Below are positions 17,231 to 26,566 of a stretch of DNA of 64,000 bases, in pieces. Made by a program: the position numbers and the translations under genes. Every line of letters starts with the position of its first letter. The first letter of the stretch is position 1. This stretch comes from Deltaproteobacteria bacterium (GTDB taxonomy: Bacteria; Myxococcota; JADLHZ01): NCBI GenBank assembly GCA_020848545.1, contig JADLHZ010000142.1:27571-91570 (forward strand). The letters run 5' to 3'. Under the pieces are notes generated by a model. That model worked only from the letters and a program-made list of their open reading frames with translations. It was not told the origin of the DNA and did not search any database.

Positions 17231-17369
17231 GCTGCAAACGCCGCCTTCGGCCTGATCCACCCGTCCTCGCTCCTCGCTTGTGCGGCGTGGCTCCGCCACG
17301 CCTCCGCGTTCGTCGCTGTGGGCGGGCGCCTCAGGCTCGAAATCGACGTTTTCGCCCCAAGAAAAGGCT

Positions 17370-18794
17370 ATGACAACTTCAATGTTCGGAATGGGTGTGA
17401 AGCTCGCGCTGCTCGCGACGATCGCGTTCGTCGCGCAGCTCATCGCGCTGCTCTCGACGCCCGAGCCCATCGGCTTCGACGGCTACTACTACGTGGTGCA
17501 AGCCGAGACGTGGCTCGCGACCGGCCACCTGCACGCGCCGGACGCGAGCTGGGTGCTGCGCTTCATCGCGATCGTCGCGTGGCTGGCGAAGGGCGCGATC
17601 GTCGGCACGAAGATCGCCGCCGCGCTGCTCGCCGCGCTGACCGTTCCCGCCGCTGCCTTCTGCGCGTCGGCTGCGTCACCGACGCGCGACCGGCACGCGG
17701 CGATCATCATCGCTGCAGGGTGGGCCACGCTCTCGCCGGCGATCGCGCACCTCGCTGGCGAGTATCCGAAGAACCTCGGCGCTGTGCCCCCGTTGCTCTT
17801 TTGCGCCGGCGCGATCCTCGCGTGCGCCCGCGATCGCCGGTGGATTCTCCCCGCGATCGTCGCCGCTGCGATCGCCGCCACCGCGCACAAGACTGCCGCC
17901 GTCTTCGTCGCGCTCATTGCCCTCGAGATCGCGCTCGTGCGCCTGCGCCGCGCTTGGATCGCGATCGCCGCCGGTGCGCTCGTATTCGCGATTGCGTCTG
18001 CGCTCGCCGCGAATCTCTTGCACCCGAGCGACCTCGCGCGCGTCACCAGCCAACTCGATCCCTCGCTGTGGCCGCCGCCGCCCTTTCGCTACTTCGTCGC
18101 GCGCCCGGTGACGTTCGTCGAAGCGATCGAGCTGTGCTTGCCGTGGTTGGCGCTCGTCTTCGCCGCAGTCTGCGCGCTGCGCCGCCAGCAACCGCCGCCG
18201 TTCGTCCTCGTCGCGCTCGCGGCGGTGCTGCCGATCTGGAGGACCGACGCGGTCGACCTCGGCTTTCGTGTGGCGCTCTTTTCGCCCATGCTCATCGCGC
18301 CGCTGCTGATCGCCACGCAGCGCGCGCGGCCGTTCTTCGTGAACCTCGCGCCCTTTGCCGCGGTGCTCGCGCTGCCGATCGCGCTCGCGGTGCGCGGCGA
18401 CGACGTGACGCCACCCAACGCCACCTATCGCAAGGTGATCGCGGCGATCCCGCGGCCCTTGCCCGAGCTGCTGATCGTCCACACCGGCTTCAACTTCCTC
18501 TACCACCACGAGACCGGTCACGAGGCGATGGCCTGGGCGCCCGAACCAGACCTCGACGCGACCCACATTTTTCGCCTGGTCCACGGCGTTCGCCCGAACG
18601 AGTGGAGCGCGTATCTGCCCGCCGGCGCACCGCCGCCGGTGTCCTTACCTGCCGGGTATTCGTATTGGCGCGAGGATCACTACCAGGGCTTCGTCGCCCA
18701 CGTGCACGACAACAGCGAGCTCGAAGAGCGCTTGCAGAATGAGCGGAACCCGCACGCGGTGCGCCCGCAGTTCTTGCAGCGAAATCACCGTTGA
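17370..18794 (+). CDS. Polytopic membrane protein, GT-C glycosyltransferase-like
   Basis: 474 residues from ATG 17370 behind GAAAAGG; the in-frame ORF further upstream is noise. About ten hydrophobic helices fill residues 10-400, and a soluble C-terminal domain follows. An early acidic motif, GFDGYYY, lies just after the first helix, where GT-C lipid-linked glycosyltransferases carry their catalytic Asp. That makes a glycosyltransferase possible but not proven. It lies 139 bp after the amidotransferase gene on the same strand. Confidence 0.6.
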   Translation: MTTSMFGMGVKLALLATIAFVAQLIALLSTPEPIGFDGYYYVVQAETWLATGHLHAPDASWVLRFIAIVAWLAKGAIVGTKIAAALLAALTVPAAAFCASAASPTRDRHAAIIIAAGWATLSPAIAHLAGEYPKNLGAVPPLLFCAGAILACARDRRWILPAIVAAAIAATAHKTAAVFVALIALEIALVRLRRAWIAIAAGALVFAIASALAANLLHPSDLARVTSQLDPSLWPPPPFRYFVARPVTFVEAIELCLPWLALVFAAVCALRRQQPPPFVLVALAAVLPIWRTDAVDLGFRVALFSPMLIAPLLIATQRARPFFVNLAPFAAVLALPIALAVRGDDVTPPNATYRKVIAAIPRPLPELLIVHTGFNFLYHHETGHEAMAWAPEPDLDATHIFRLVHGVRPNEWSAYLPAGAPPPVSLPAGYSYWREDHYQGFVAHVHDNSELEERLQNERNPHAVRPQFLQRNHR

Positions 18795-18827
18795 AACCCG
18801 AGGATTCCTCGTTCTTGGGATAATGAG

Positions 18828-21692
18828 ATGCGATCGACGAACCCCTCCAAACACGCTAGACTTTCCTCTGTGCGTCTGTCCCGCGCCGCCCTGACATTTC
18901 CGTTGCTGCTCAGCGCGTCGCTCACCAGCTGTCTCGACTTTTCGCCGCCGCTGTTCAGCGACCCGCCGCTGCTCAGCGTGCCGACGGTGCGAGCCACGGC
19001 GCCCGCCGACTCGGCGACGGCCGTCGTGATCAATGCCACGCTGACGATCGTCTTCTCGCAAGCGATGGACACCGGGCGCGTGGAGCTGACGGTGACCCCG
19101 GTGGCGGCGCTCGGTCTCGCGACGTGGTCGCAAGACGACGAGCGCGCCGACCTCGCGTTCACGGCGCAGCTTGCCTACGCGACGACGTACGCCGTGACCG
19201 TCACGGGGCGGGACGCTGCCGGGACGCCGCTCGCACCCTACACCTTCTCGTTCACCACGCGTGACGCGCCGAGCGTGGCCATCGCGATGCCGTCGGCCAC
19301 GCAAAGCTCGCTGACGACACCGTCGACGCCGCTCGCCACCGGCACCGATCAAGCGCTCGTCACCTTCCGCTGCCGCGACACGAACGGCGACGCCTGCATG
19401 TCGGGGATCGCCGTCGCGATCACGTCGACTGACGGCGCCGACGTGATCTTGCCGGCGAGCGGCATCACGAACAGCAGCGGGGATTTCGCGTTCACGATCA
19501 CGTCGACACACCCGGGCGGGCGCACGATCACCGCCTCGTTCGCCGGCCTCGTCGTGACGATGCCGCTGGCGTTCTCCGTCGGCCCACCCGCGCAGCTCGT
19601 TTTCACCGCCTCGCCGATGGGCGGCGCGGCGACGCTCGACGTGCTCAGCACGGTGACGGTGGAGCTGCGCGACGCCGGAGGAAACAAGACGAACGTCAAC
19701 GGCGCCGCAGTCACACTCGGGCTGAACACGCCGGGCACGCTCGGCGGTGCGACGACGCAGGGGAGCGTCAACGGCGTCGCCACCTTCGACGACCTGACCG
19801 TCGATCGCGCCCACGCGGCGCACACGCTGCAGGCGATCTCGGGAGGAACGCCGTCCGCGGTCAGCGCGAGCTTCGATCTCGTGGCGTGGCGGCGCTCGAC
19901 GAACACCTTTCGCAGCGACCAGGGCTTCAGCAGGATCGCGTGGCAGCCGAGCAGCACGACGCTGTACGCGTCGTCATCCGGACGCGTGTTTCGCAGCGAC
20001 GACGAAGGCGTGTCGTTCGTCTCGCGTTCGACCGGCCTACCCGGCGGCGCCATCTGCGCGCTCGCGATGGAAGCCGGGTCGACGAGCATCGTCTACGCCG
20101 GCACGATGACCGCGGGCCTGTGGAAGACGACGGACGGCGGGCAAAATTGGAGCTCGGTTGGCGGGTTCGGCACGAACGTGGTTTGCGCGATCGTCTCGCC
20201 GGCCCCGAATGTGGTCGTCGTCGGCGCCGGCGCAATGATCGGCGGCTTTGGCTCCGGCGCGCACAAGAGCGTCGACGGCGGCGCGATCTTCACGCCGGGG
20301 ACCGGCACCATCTCGACCCGCACCGTGCAAGACATCGCGACCAACGACGGCGTCACCTACTACGCCGCGACGCTCGGCGGCGGCATCTACAAGAGCACCG
20401 ACAGCGGCGGCGCCTGGGTGACCGTGAACCTCGGCCTCGGCTCGCTGAATCAGAAGCGCGTCGCCGTGCATCCGACGCTTGCGGACACCGTCTACTGCGC
20501 GAGTGACGACGGCCAATTCGCGAAGTCGACGAACGGCGGCACCGGCTGGTCGGCGATGACCAACGACAACATGAGCGGCGTCTCCCGTATCCGTACCAGC
20601 GCGTCAGCGGTGTGGATCGCCGGAGACGGCGTCGCGCGCGCCACGCATGCGGTCACGGTGTTCAGCGCGAAGTCGACCGATCTCTACGACGCCGGGGACA
20701 TGAGCGATCTCGCCGAGATGCCAGGAAACGAAGCGAAGATCTTCGCCCTCACCTCGAGCGTCCTCGAGCGCTCGACCAACGCCGGCACGACTTGGGTGCC
20801 GATCGCCTCTCCCGAGCTCGATGCCGGCCTGCTCAAAGTCCACGCGTACCGAAACGGCGGCACCGACATGCTGATCGTGCACTCGCTCGGCAACATTCGG
20901 CGCAGCATGACCGGCTTCGACGGGCCGTGGTTGTCGATGAACCTCGCCATCCCGGGGTTCATCTATAGTCTCGCTGGCGCGACGACGGCGCCCTGGATCA
21001 CCGGGCCGACGGGCGCGCTCAAGTGGGACGAAGCGGCGACGCCCAACAAGTTCGTCACCGCCACGAGCGCCGAGCCGCTCGATCGCATCACCTATGACGG
21101 CATGAGCGAGTTCGTCGCGTCGGCGTCGAGCACGAACAAGGTGGCGTTCGCCAACGCGACCGGCTCGTCGTTCACCACAATCGCCAACAACCCGCCGGCG
21201 GCGGACGGCATCGCCGCGCGCGGCAACGACTACGTGGCGTGGAGCTCGACGGCGATCTATCGCCACCTCAACGGAGGCGCGTCGACAGCGTGGACGACGG
21301 AGCTCTCCGGCGCGGCCAACATCAAGGAGGTGGTGTTCGCCAGCAACTCGGTCTTGTACGCAGCCGCCGGGGTGAGCGGCGTCTGGGTCTCGGTCGACAC
21401 CGGCGACAGTTGGACGCTGCGCGCGAACGGCCTCGGCGGCCACAACATCGCGCACGTCGTCGCGAACGCCTCGAGCCCAAGCGTGGCGTACGCAGCCACG
21501 GACGACTCCGCGGGCATCTACAAGACTGACGACAGCGGTCTCAATTGGCGACCGATCAACACGGGCATCGGCCTCAGTCGTATTTCGTCGCTCGCGATCG
21601 ACACGCTCTCGGCCAACATCCTTTACGCCGTCGTGTATACGAGCGGTCAGGTGACGCCGGGGCTCTATCGCTCTCGTTCCGGCGGAGAATAG
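18828..21692 (+). CDS. Ig-like / Asp-box propeller lipoprotein
   Basis: Up to 954 residues; a GTG at 18870 would give a shorter and more normal lipoprotein signal ending at lipobox LTSC. An SbsA-type Ig domain (about 50-150) and an invasin-like Ig domain (about 160-345) precede a long propeller region with many Asp-box motifs, for example SDDEGVSF, TDGGQNW, TDSGGAW, VDTGDSW and DDSGLNW. No sialidase catalytic triad is evident. It is probably a surface-exposed binding protein and a paralogue in architecture of the gene at 7254-9968. A terminator hairpin begins at its stop codon. Confidence 0.75.
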   Translation: MRSTNPSKHARLSSVRLSRAALTFPLLLSASLTSCLDFSPPLFSDPPLLSVPTVRATAPADSATAVVINATLTIVFSQAMDTGRVELTVTPVAALGLATWSQDDERADLAFTAQLAYATTYAVTVTGRDAAGTPLAPYTFSFTTRDAPSVAIAMPSATQSSLTTPSTPLATGTDQALVTFRCRDTNGDACMSGIAVAITSTDGADVILPASGITNSSGDFAFTITSTHPGGRTITASFAGLVVTMPLAFSVGPPAQLVFTASPMGGAATLDVLSTVTVELRDAGGNKTNVNGAAVTLGLNTPGTLGGATTQGSVNGVATFDDLTVDRAHAAHTLQAISGGTPSAVSASFDLVAWRRSTNTFRSDQGFSRIAWQPSSTTLYASSSGRVFRSDDEGVSFVSRSTGLPGGAICALAMEAGSTSIVYAGTMTAGLWKTTDGGQNWSSVGGFGTNVVCAIVSPAPNVVVVGAGAMIGGFGSGAHKSVDGGAIFTPGTGTISTRTVQDIATNDGVTYYAATLGGGIYKSTDSGGAWVTVNLGLGSLNQKRVAVHPTLADTVYCASDDGQFAKSTNGGTGWSAMTNDNMSGVSRIRTSASAVWIAGDGVARATHAVTVFSAKSTDLYDAGDMSDLAEMPGNEAKIFALTSSVLERSTNAGTTWVPIASPELDAGLLKVHAYRNGGTDMLIVHSLGNIRRSMTGFDGPWLSMNLAIPGFIYSLAGATTAPWITGPTGALKWDEAATPNKFVTATSAEPLDRITYDGMSEFVASASSTNKVAFANATGSSFTTIANNPPAADGIAARGNDYVAWSSTAIYRHLNGGASTAWTTELSGAANIKEVVFASNSVLYAAAGVSGVWVSVDTGDSWTLRANGLGGHNIAHVVANASSPSVAYAATDDSAGIYKTDDSGLNWRPINTGIGLSRISSLAIDTLSANILYAVVYTSGQVTPGLYRSRSGGE

Positions 21693-21714
21693 GTCGCTCG
21701 CGCGACCAACTTTT
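21692..21714 (+). terminator. Rho-independent terminator
   Basis: GGTCGC-TCGC-GCGACC forms a perfect 6-bp stem with a 4-base loop immediately at the stop codon, followed by AAC and TTTT. It ends the Asp-box lipoprotein transcript and touches the end of the convergent gene. Confidence 0.6.
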
Positions 21715-21995
21715 CACGGCGAGCGAGCGCGTGCCGTCGCCACGGTGACGACGGGCTTCTTCATCGTGCCGCCGACGAGCGCGTCGAGCTCGCTCAAGGC
21801 GTCCCAGAACTTCTCGCTGCCGACGATGCCTTCTCGCTGCACGTTCTTCACGAGCGCCGCCACCGCGTCACGCACCGGCTCGAGCGCCGCGACCGCCGCC
21901 GCCCGCGGATCGGGATTGACGAGCGCATCCGACAGCGCGTTCTCACGTCGAGCTCGATCAGCCAGCGCTTGCAGCAGGTATTGCTTGGTGGACAT
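21714..21995 (-). CDS. Small helical protein behind a LexA-like box
   Basis: 93 residues, mostly helical, with no signal peptide, no membrane segment and no recognised domain. AAGGTGG lies upstream of the ATG as ribosome-binding site. A perfect inverted repeat, CTGAAC-ATTC-GTTCAG, lies 16-31 bp before the start and matches the myxobacterial LexA box, so the gene may belong to the SOS regulon. Function unknown; a role linked to replication or damage is inferred only from that site. Confidence 0.6.
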   Translation of the reverse strand: MSTKQYLLQALADRARRENALSDALVNPDPRAAAVAALEPVRDAVAALVKNVQREGIVGSEKFWDALSELDALVGGTMKKPVVTVATARARSP

Positions 21996-22010
21996 AGACC
22001 GCCACCTTAA

Positions 22011-22026
22011 CTGAACATTCGTTCAG
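22011..22026 (-). promoter_or_regulatory. LexA-like box upstream of the 93-residue protein
   Basis: CTGAACATTCGTTCAG is a perfect 6-bp inverted repeat with a 4-bp centre. It satisfies the first 16 positions of the M. xanthus LexA consensus CTRHAMRYBYGTTCAGS. It could alternatively be a TetR-type operator. A TTGATC on the minus strand just upstream may be the -35 element. Confidence 0.55.
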
Positions 22027-22049
22027 AGATCAAATTTTCGATCGGCGCG

Positions 22050-23453
22050 CTACTTCGCGACGAAGAAGTCGTTGAACACCGGCCCCGAGATGAACACGAT
22101 CTTCTCCTTCGCCAAGCCCGCCCGGCCACGTTCGTTGCCGCACGCGAGAAACGCCTCGCCGCCCGGCGCCTTCCACGTCTCGACGAGCGCAGCGTAGGCG
22201 GCGTCGCTCATCGATGCGAAATCGTAGAGCTTGTGCTTGCCGCCGATGATGCCGACGGTCTCCTTCTTCGAGCTCTTACCGTAGGCGCGAAAGGTCGCGC
22301 GCGAGAGGTACTGCTTGGCATAGAGATCGAAGACGAGGGCGCCATCCTTTGCCGCGCTCTTTTCGGGGGACGGCACCCACGCGCCTTCGATCACGCGTTT
22401 CACCGAGCGCTCGGTCGTGGCGTCGACGGCCTCGTCTTCGGTGAAGTCGGCGATGAACGACGCGTTGCTGCGCAGCTTCAGCGAGCCGCTGTTGGCCGAG
22501 CACATGGTGGTGAGCGGCGCGTCGAGCACGGCGTTCGCGGGCGTCGCTTTGTGCGCGGCGATGAACTGCTTCTGCTTCTCTTCGCGATAGCTCGACGCCG
22601 GCATGAACGGCCCGGTCGCGTCGAAGAAGCGCAGCTCGCTCAGCACGAGGTCTTTGTACTTCTTGCCCGGGTACACGGCGTCGACGGTGATCTTGAGCGT
22701 CTTCCCTACGATCGGCGGATCGAGCGCGAGCTTCTGCGGCCCGCTCTTGTCGGCGAGCTGTAGCGTGATTTGCCCCCCGTCGCCGCTCACCGTCACCGTC
22801 TTCGCGCGCGCGTTCTTCGCGAAGTGATCGTCCGAGCGTTGATAGCCGTTCCACACTTCCACCGCGCTCACGGTCTGCGCGGCGTCGAAGCGCACGGTGA
22901 CGCTCTCCTTCTCGCCGCTCGACGGAGCGCCCTCGGCCCAGCCGAAGTCGAGGCGTCCGTCGAAGAGGAAGCTCGGATGAAATGCTTCGGCCGGCGCGAG
23001 CGTGCTCGACGCGTCGAACGAGGCCGCGACCGTGCGCGGCGGCGCCACCGCGAGCGCAGCGCCGCCTTGGGTGAAGCGCACTTCGCCGACGCAGAAGCTG
23101 TCCGACATGATCTGCAGGAACACGGTGCGCACCGGCTGATCGCCGCACGACGCTTCGAGCACCTTGGTGCCAGCCGCCGTGCGATACGAGCCGTCGCAGT
23201 AGACGAGCGCGCTGCCGCCGCCTTGGCACGGCGTGATCGCAACCTTGTCGATCTTCGTCGGCTCTTCGAACGCGAAGGTGACGCCCTCCTTCGTCGCGCG
23301 GCCCGGCGGCTGCCAACCCTTCGTGTCGTCGCCGTCGAGCACGCGTTCGACGCCGGCGCCCGAGGTGGCGACGAGCCCCCGCAGGCGCACGGGATCGGCG
23401 GCAGCGCTCAACGTCCACAAGGTGAAGGCAAAGAAGCAGCAGGTGCGTGTCAT
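22050..23453 (-). CDS. Exported discoidin-like carbohydrate-binding protein
   Basis: 467 residues with a short signal peptide ending at SAAADP. The N-terminal half appears to contain two galactose-binding (F5/8 type C, discoidin-like) beta-sandwiches, with the pattern VTVRFDAAQTVSAVEVWNGY near 185 as the clearest block. The C-terminal third has no recognised domain. Several Cys pairs fit an oxidising extracytoplasmic location. Its start overlaps the stop of the VanW-family gene upstream by four bases (TCAT on the plus strand), so the two are co-translated. Confidence 0.6.
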   Translation of the reverse strand: MTRTCCFFAFTLWTLSAAADPVRLRGLVATSGAGVERVLDGDDTKGWQPPGRATKEGVTFAFEEPTKIDKVAITPCQGGGSALVYCDGSYRTAAGTKVLEASCGDQPVRTVFLQIMSDSFCVGEVRFTQGGAALAVAPPRTVAASFDASSTLAPAEAFHPSFLFDGRLDFGWAEGAPSSGEKESVTVRFDAAQTVSAVEVWNGYQRSDDHFAKNARAKTVTVSGDGGQITLQLADKSGPQKLALDPPIVGKTLKITVDAVYPGKKYKDLVLSELRFFDATGPFMPASSYREEKQKQFIAAHKATPANAVLDAPLTTMCSANSGSLKLRSNASFIADFTEDEAVDATTERSVKRVIEGAWVPSPEKSAAKDGALVFDLYAKQYLSRATFRAYGKSSKKETVGIIGGKHKLYDFASMSDAAYAALVETWKAPGGEAFLACGNERGRAGLAKEKIVFISGPVFNDFFVAK

Positions 23454-24256
23454 GAAGCGGCCTCGAGCAGAGCAGTTGGCGGATCGATCGCCGGCTCATA
23501 GCAGAGCCGCGCAGAGTTTTCGCAGAGCAGCGCGACGGCGATCGTCCGGCCCTCGCCATCGAGCGTGGCCCGTTCGAGGCGGTTGAAGCGCCACCACGCG
23601 TCGCCAACGCGCTCGATGCGGGCGTCGCGCTCGACCAGCGCGTAGCGATGCGCAGGCAGCTCAGCGCCCGTCACCGCGCCACGCAAGCGGCCGGCGTTCA
23701 CCGAGAACGCGAGCGAGACAGCGAACGCATGCGGATTCTTCAGCACGAGATCGCGCAGCGGAAACAACACTGTCGCCCCGGCGCCGAAGGGCACGTCGCG
23801 CCCGTCGTCGGGAAAGAGATCGAAGGAGTGCCGGTGTCGCTCGACGACGTCGAGGCCGGCGTGCACCGCGAGCCAGTAGAGCAGGTTCGACGCTTGGCAA
23901 ACGCCGCCGCCGACGCCGAGATCGAGCGCGCCGTTTCTGAGCTCGGGCCCGGCACGAAAGCCGCGCGACGCCAGCGGCGGCCCGATCGTGCGGTGCCACG
24001 AAAAGGTGCCGCCGGCTGGGATGACGATGCCGTCGAGCAGACCTGAGACGCGCGCCACGTTGTGCTCTTTGGCGCGCTGCACGGCCTCGGCGTAGACGGC
24101 CTTCTCGCGTCTGAGCGGCGAGGCGCGCTCGCAGATCGTGTGTTCGAAGCCGCCGGCGATGCGCGGCGGCGGCGCGCGGAAGAACCAGGCGATCGTCGCA
24201 GGGATGCGGCGAAGCGCGAGGCGAAGCGAGACTGGAAGGAACGCACGCAGCGACAT
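23450..24256 (-). CDS. VanW family protein
   Basis: 268 residues from ATG 24256. The central region carries the VanW/DUF hallmark: PAGGTFSWHRTIGP near 95, then GGGVCQASNLLY with a conserved Cys near 130, as in VanW-like proteins of glycopeptide resistance loci and many environmental bacteria. The biochemical function of VanW is not established. There is no clear signal peptide, only an N-terminal Arg/Leu-rich segment. Nothing else here suggests glycopeptide resistance. Confidence 0.75.
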   Translation of the reverse strand: MSLRAFLPVSLRLALRRIPATIAWFFRAPPPRIAGGFEHTICERASPLRREKAVYAEAVQRAKEHNVARVSGLLDGIVIPAGGTFSWHRTIGPPLASRGFRAGPELRNGALDLGVGGGVCQASNLLYWLAVHAGLDVVERHRHSFDLFPDDGRDVPFGAGATVLFPLRDLVLKNPHAFAVSLAFSVNAGRLRGAVTGAELPAHRYALVERDARIERVGDAWWRFNRLERATLDGEGRTIAVALLCENSARLCYEPAIDPPTALLEAAS

Positions 24257-24369
24257 CGAGGCGGCGAGACTAGTGGAAGGTCGAGGCGGGCACAACAAAG
24301 TGCACGAGGAGCGACGGCCCTCGTGCACCTGTCTTCGTGGCGCGCTGTGCACTATAGATCGCCCCCGCC

Positions 24370-26556
24370 ATGCGCTCGCTGCTCCCCTTCGCGCTCTTCT
24401 CTGTCCTCCTTTGCGTGCTGCCGCCGACGCAGATCTTGGGCTACGAGGCGTCGTACGCGACGGCGATCTTCTTCGCGGTGCTCGGCGGCCCGCTGCTGCT
24501 CCGCGCGGGCCTGCGAACGATCGCGATCGCGCTGGCGTTGCCGGCCGTGGCGCTGACGCTGAACGCGTTCTTCGTGAAGAACTGCAACTTCGGCGAGGGC
24601 TACACTTGGTACGCCGTGCACGCGCTGCCGCAAGCGCTCTTTGCGATCGTCCTCGTCCGCGCTTTGATCGACGTCTTCGGCCGCACGCGCGGGCTCGTGC
24701 TCTACGTGATCTTCCTCGTGGTGTGCGCGCTTTTGACGATCGCCTCGCCGATCGTCGGCCCGTCGATGCGCGTCTATTCGGTGCCGTTCGGCTTCTTCGC
24801 CGGCAGCCTCTACGACGAAGCGCTGCCGATTCCTCGCGCGCTCTACTGGCACCAGCTGATGACGCTGCTCTACGCGTCGGCGCTGTGGCTTTGGCGATTC
24901 GCCGGGCCGCATCCGACGCACACCCGACTCGCGGCATTGTGCTTCGTGAGCGCCCTCGGAATACAGCTTGGTGGGAGCCGGTTAGGGTTCGATGTGCGCC
25001 CCGACGACCTCCGCGCTGCGCTGCCGCGAACGGTGCTCACCGAGCACCTCATGCTCCACTTCGCGCCGGGCGGGGCGATCGAGAAGCGCATCGGCGAAGT
25101 GTGGCCGGAGGCCGAACGCACGGCTCAGACGATCGCGCAGAAGATCGCCGGCGACGATTCCGCGCTCGCCGAACGCCTGCGCCAAGAGCCGACCGACGTG
25201 TGGATCTACGAATCGCTCGACGAGAAGGAGCGGCTGCTCGGCGCCAAGTACACGCAGTTCGCGCGCCCGTGGAAACGCGAGGTGCACGTGCTCGCGCAGG
25301 ACACACAGATGCGATCGCTCGGGCATGAGCTCGTCCACGCGTTCGCGCGGGTGTGGGCGGTGTCGCTGCTGCAAGTCCCCGCCAAAGCGTGGCTCATGCC
25401 GAACATGGGGCTCGTTGAAGGGCTGGCCGTCGCGCTCGCGAACGACGAAGACTCCGTGCTCTTCGAGAGTATGGCGGCGCTGAAAAAGCTCGGGAAGCTG
25501 CCTGACCTGCGCGCGCTGCTCGGCGCCGGCTTCTACGCCGACTCGAGCGCGCGCGCCTACACGGCGACCGGGGCGTTCGTCGCGTGGCTCATCGAGACGC
25601 GCGGGATCGCGCTCGTGCGAAGCGCTTACGCCCTCGGCGCTTTGGATGCCGCGATCGAGGAGCCGATGGACCGCGTGCTCGCGGAGTACGACGCGTTCCT
25701 CGCGGCCACACCGGTCGACGATCTGACCGCGCGCGCCTACGCCGACCAGTTCAAGGAGCGTCCGTTGTACAAGCGCGTCTGCGGCCGGGACTTCGCGCGC
25801 CGCCGCGCCGACGCGGTGCGCCTCGCGGACGCCGGCCGCCTCGACGACGCCGAAGCGATCTACGACGCGATGGGCAAAGACGATCCGGGCGATAGCTCGA
25901 TCGCGCTCTCGAAGCTGGAGCTCGATCGGCGGCGCGCGCCTTTTTCTGCGGCCGCCGCCCTTCGCTTCGAAGCGGGCGCGCGCGCGGCGATCGCCGCCAA
26001 AGAGATCTCGGAGCCGCAACGCGTGCGCTACTTCGATGCGCTCGCCGTCAAGCTCGCCGCCCGCGGCGCGATCGCGGAGGCTGACCTTGCGCTGAAGGAA
26101 GCTCAAGCCCTCGCCACCCGCAGTGAAGACGTGCGGCGCTTGGCGATCGAGCGCGCGCTGCTCAGCCGCGACGACGCCGCCGAGGTGATCGTGGCGCTCG
26201 ACGCAGGCACCGACGCGACGCGCGCGTTGGCGGCGCTCGAAGAAGCGTTTCATCGTACGCCCTTCGATCCGCTGATCGCGTACCTTTTGGCGCGGCGCTT
26301 CGCGATCGGCGGCGACGTCACGCGCGCGTACCGCTACGGTTTGGTCGCCGCGGACGAGGAGGAGGCGCTGCCCGAGCCGGTGCGCTTCGAGCTTCGGCGC
26401 TTGCTCCTCGACTGGGCGGTGCGCCTGCGGATCGCGAGCGACTATGCGCCGCACTGCAGCGCACTCCACCGCCTGGCCAAGACACCGTTGGAACGCCGCA
26501 CCACGGCCGAATCTTTGGAGCGCTCGCGCTTTTATGAGCAACATCAGACATGGTAG
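24370..26556 (+). CDS. Membrane-anchored gluzincin-like metallopeptidase with helical-repeat C-terminus
   Basis: 728 residues. Residues 1-205 contain about six membrane helices. Residues about 310-340 hold the zinc motif HELVHAF, and EGLA about 35 residues later supplies the third ligand, the arrangement of gluzincins (peptidase MA-like/M1 clan). Residues about 470-728 are Ala/Leu/Arg-rich helical repeats resembling TPR. A membrane protease or chaperone-like role is likely, with the substrate unknown. It is transcribed divergently from the VanW pair, and a small lipoprotein gene follows within 10 bp. Confidence 0.65.
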   Translation: MRSLLPFALFSVLLCVLPPTQILGYEASYATAIFFAVLGGPLLLRAGLRTIAIALALPAVALTLNAFFVKNCNFGEGYTWYAVHALPQALFAIVLVRALIDVFGRTRGLVLYVIFLVVCALLTIASPIVGPSMRVYSVPFGFFAGSLYDEALPIPRALYWHQLMTLLYASALWLWRFAGPHPTHTRLAALCFVSALGIQLGGSRLGFDVRPDDLRAALPRTVLTEHLMLHFAPGGAIEKRIGEVWPEAERTAQTIAQKIAGDDSALAERLRQEPTDVWIYESLDEKERLLGAKYTQFARPWKREVHVLAQDTQMRSLGHELVHAFARVWAVSLLQVPAKAWLMPNMGLVEGLAVALANDEDSVLFESMAALKKLGKLPDLRALLGAGFYADSSARAYTATGAFVAWLIETRGIALVRSAYALGALDAAIEEPMDRVLAEYDAFLAATPVDDLTARAYADQFKERPLYKRVCGRDFARRRADAVRLADAGRLDDAEAIYDAMGKDDPGDSSIALSKLELDRRRAPFSAAAALRFEAGARAAIAAKEISEPQRVRYFDALAVKLAARGAIAEADLALKEAQALATRSEDVRRLAIERALLSRDDAAEVIVALDAGTDATRALAALEEAFHRTPFDPLIAYLLARRFAIGGDVTRAYRYGLVAADEEEALPEPVRFELRRLLLDWAVRLRIASDYAPHCSALHRLAKTPLERRTTAESLERSRFYEQHQTW

Positions 26557-26566
26557 GGCCCGCCGC

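Noticed and set aside
10068..18794. Exosortase/PEP-CTERM locus
   Set aside because: Ligase and amidotransferase resemble such loci, but no exosortase or PEP-CTERM protein is visible.
23450..24256. Glycopeptide resistance locus
   Set aside because: Only a VanW-family protein is present; no vanHAX, vanRS or vanY genes nearby.
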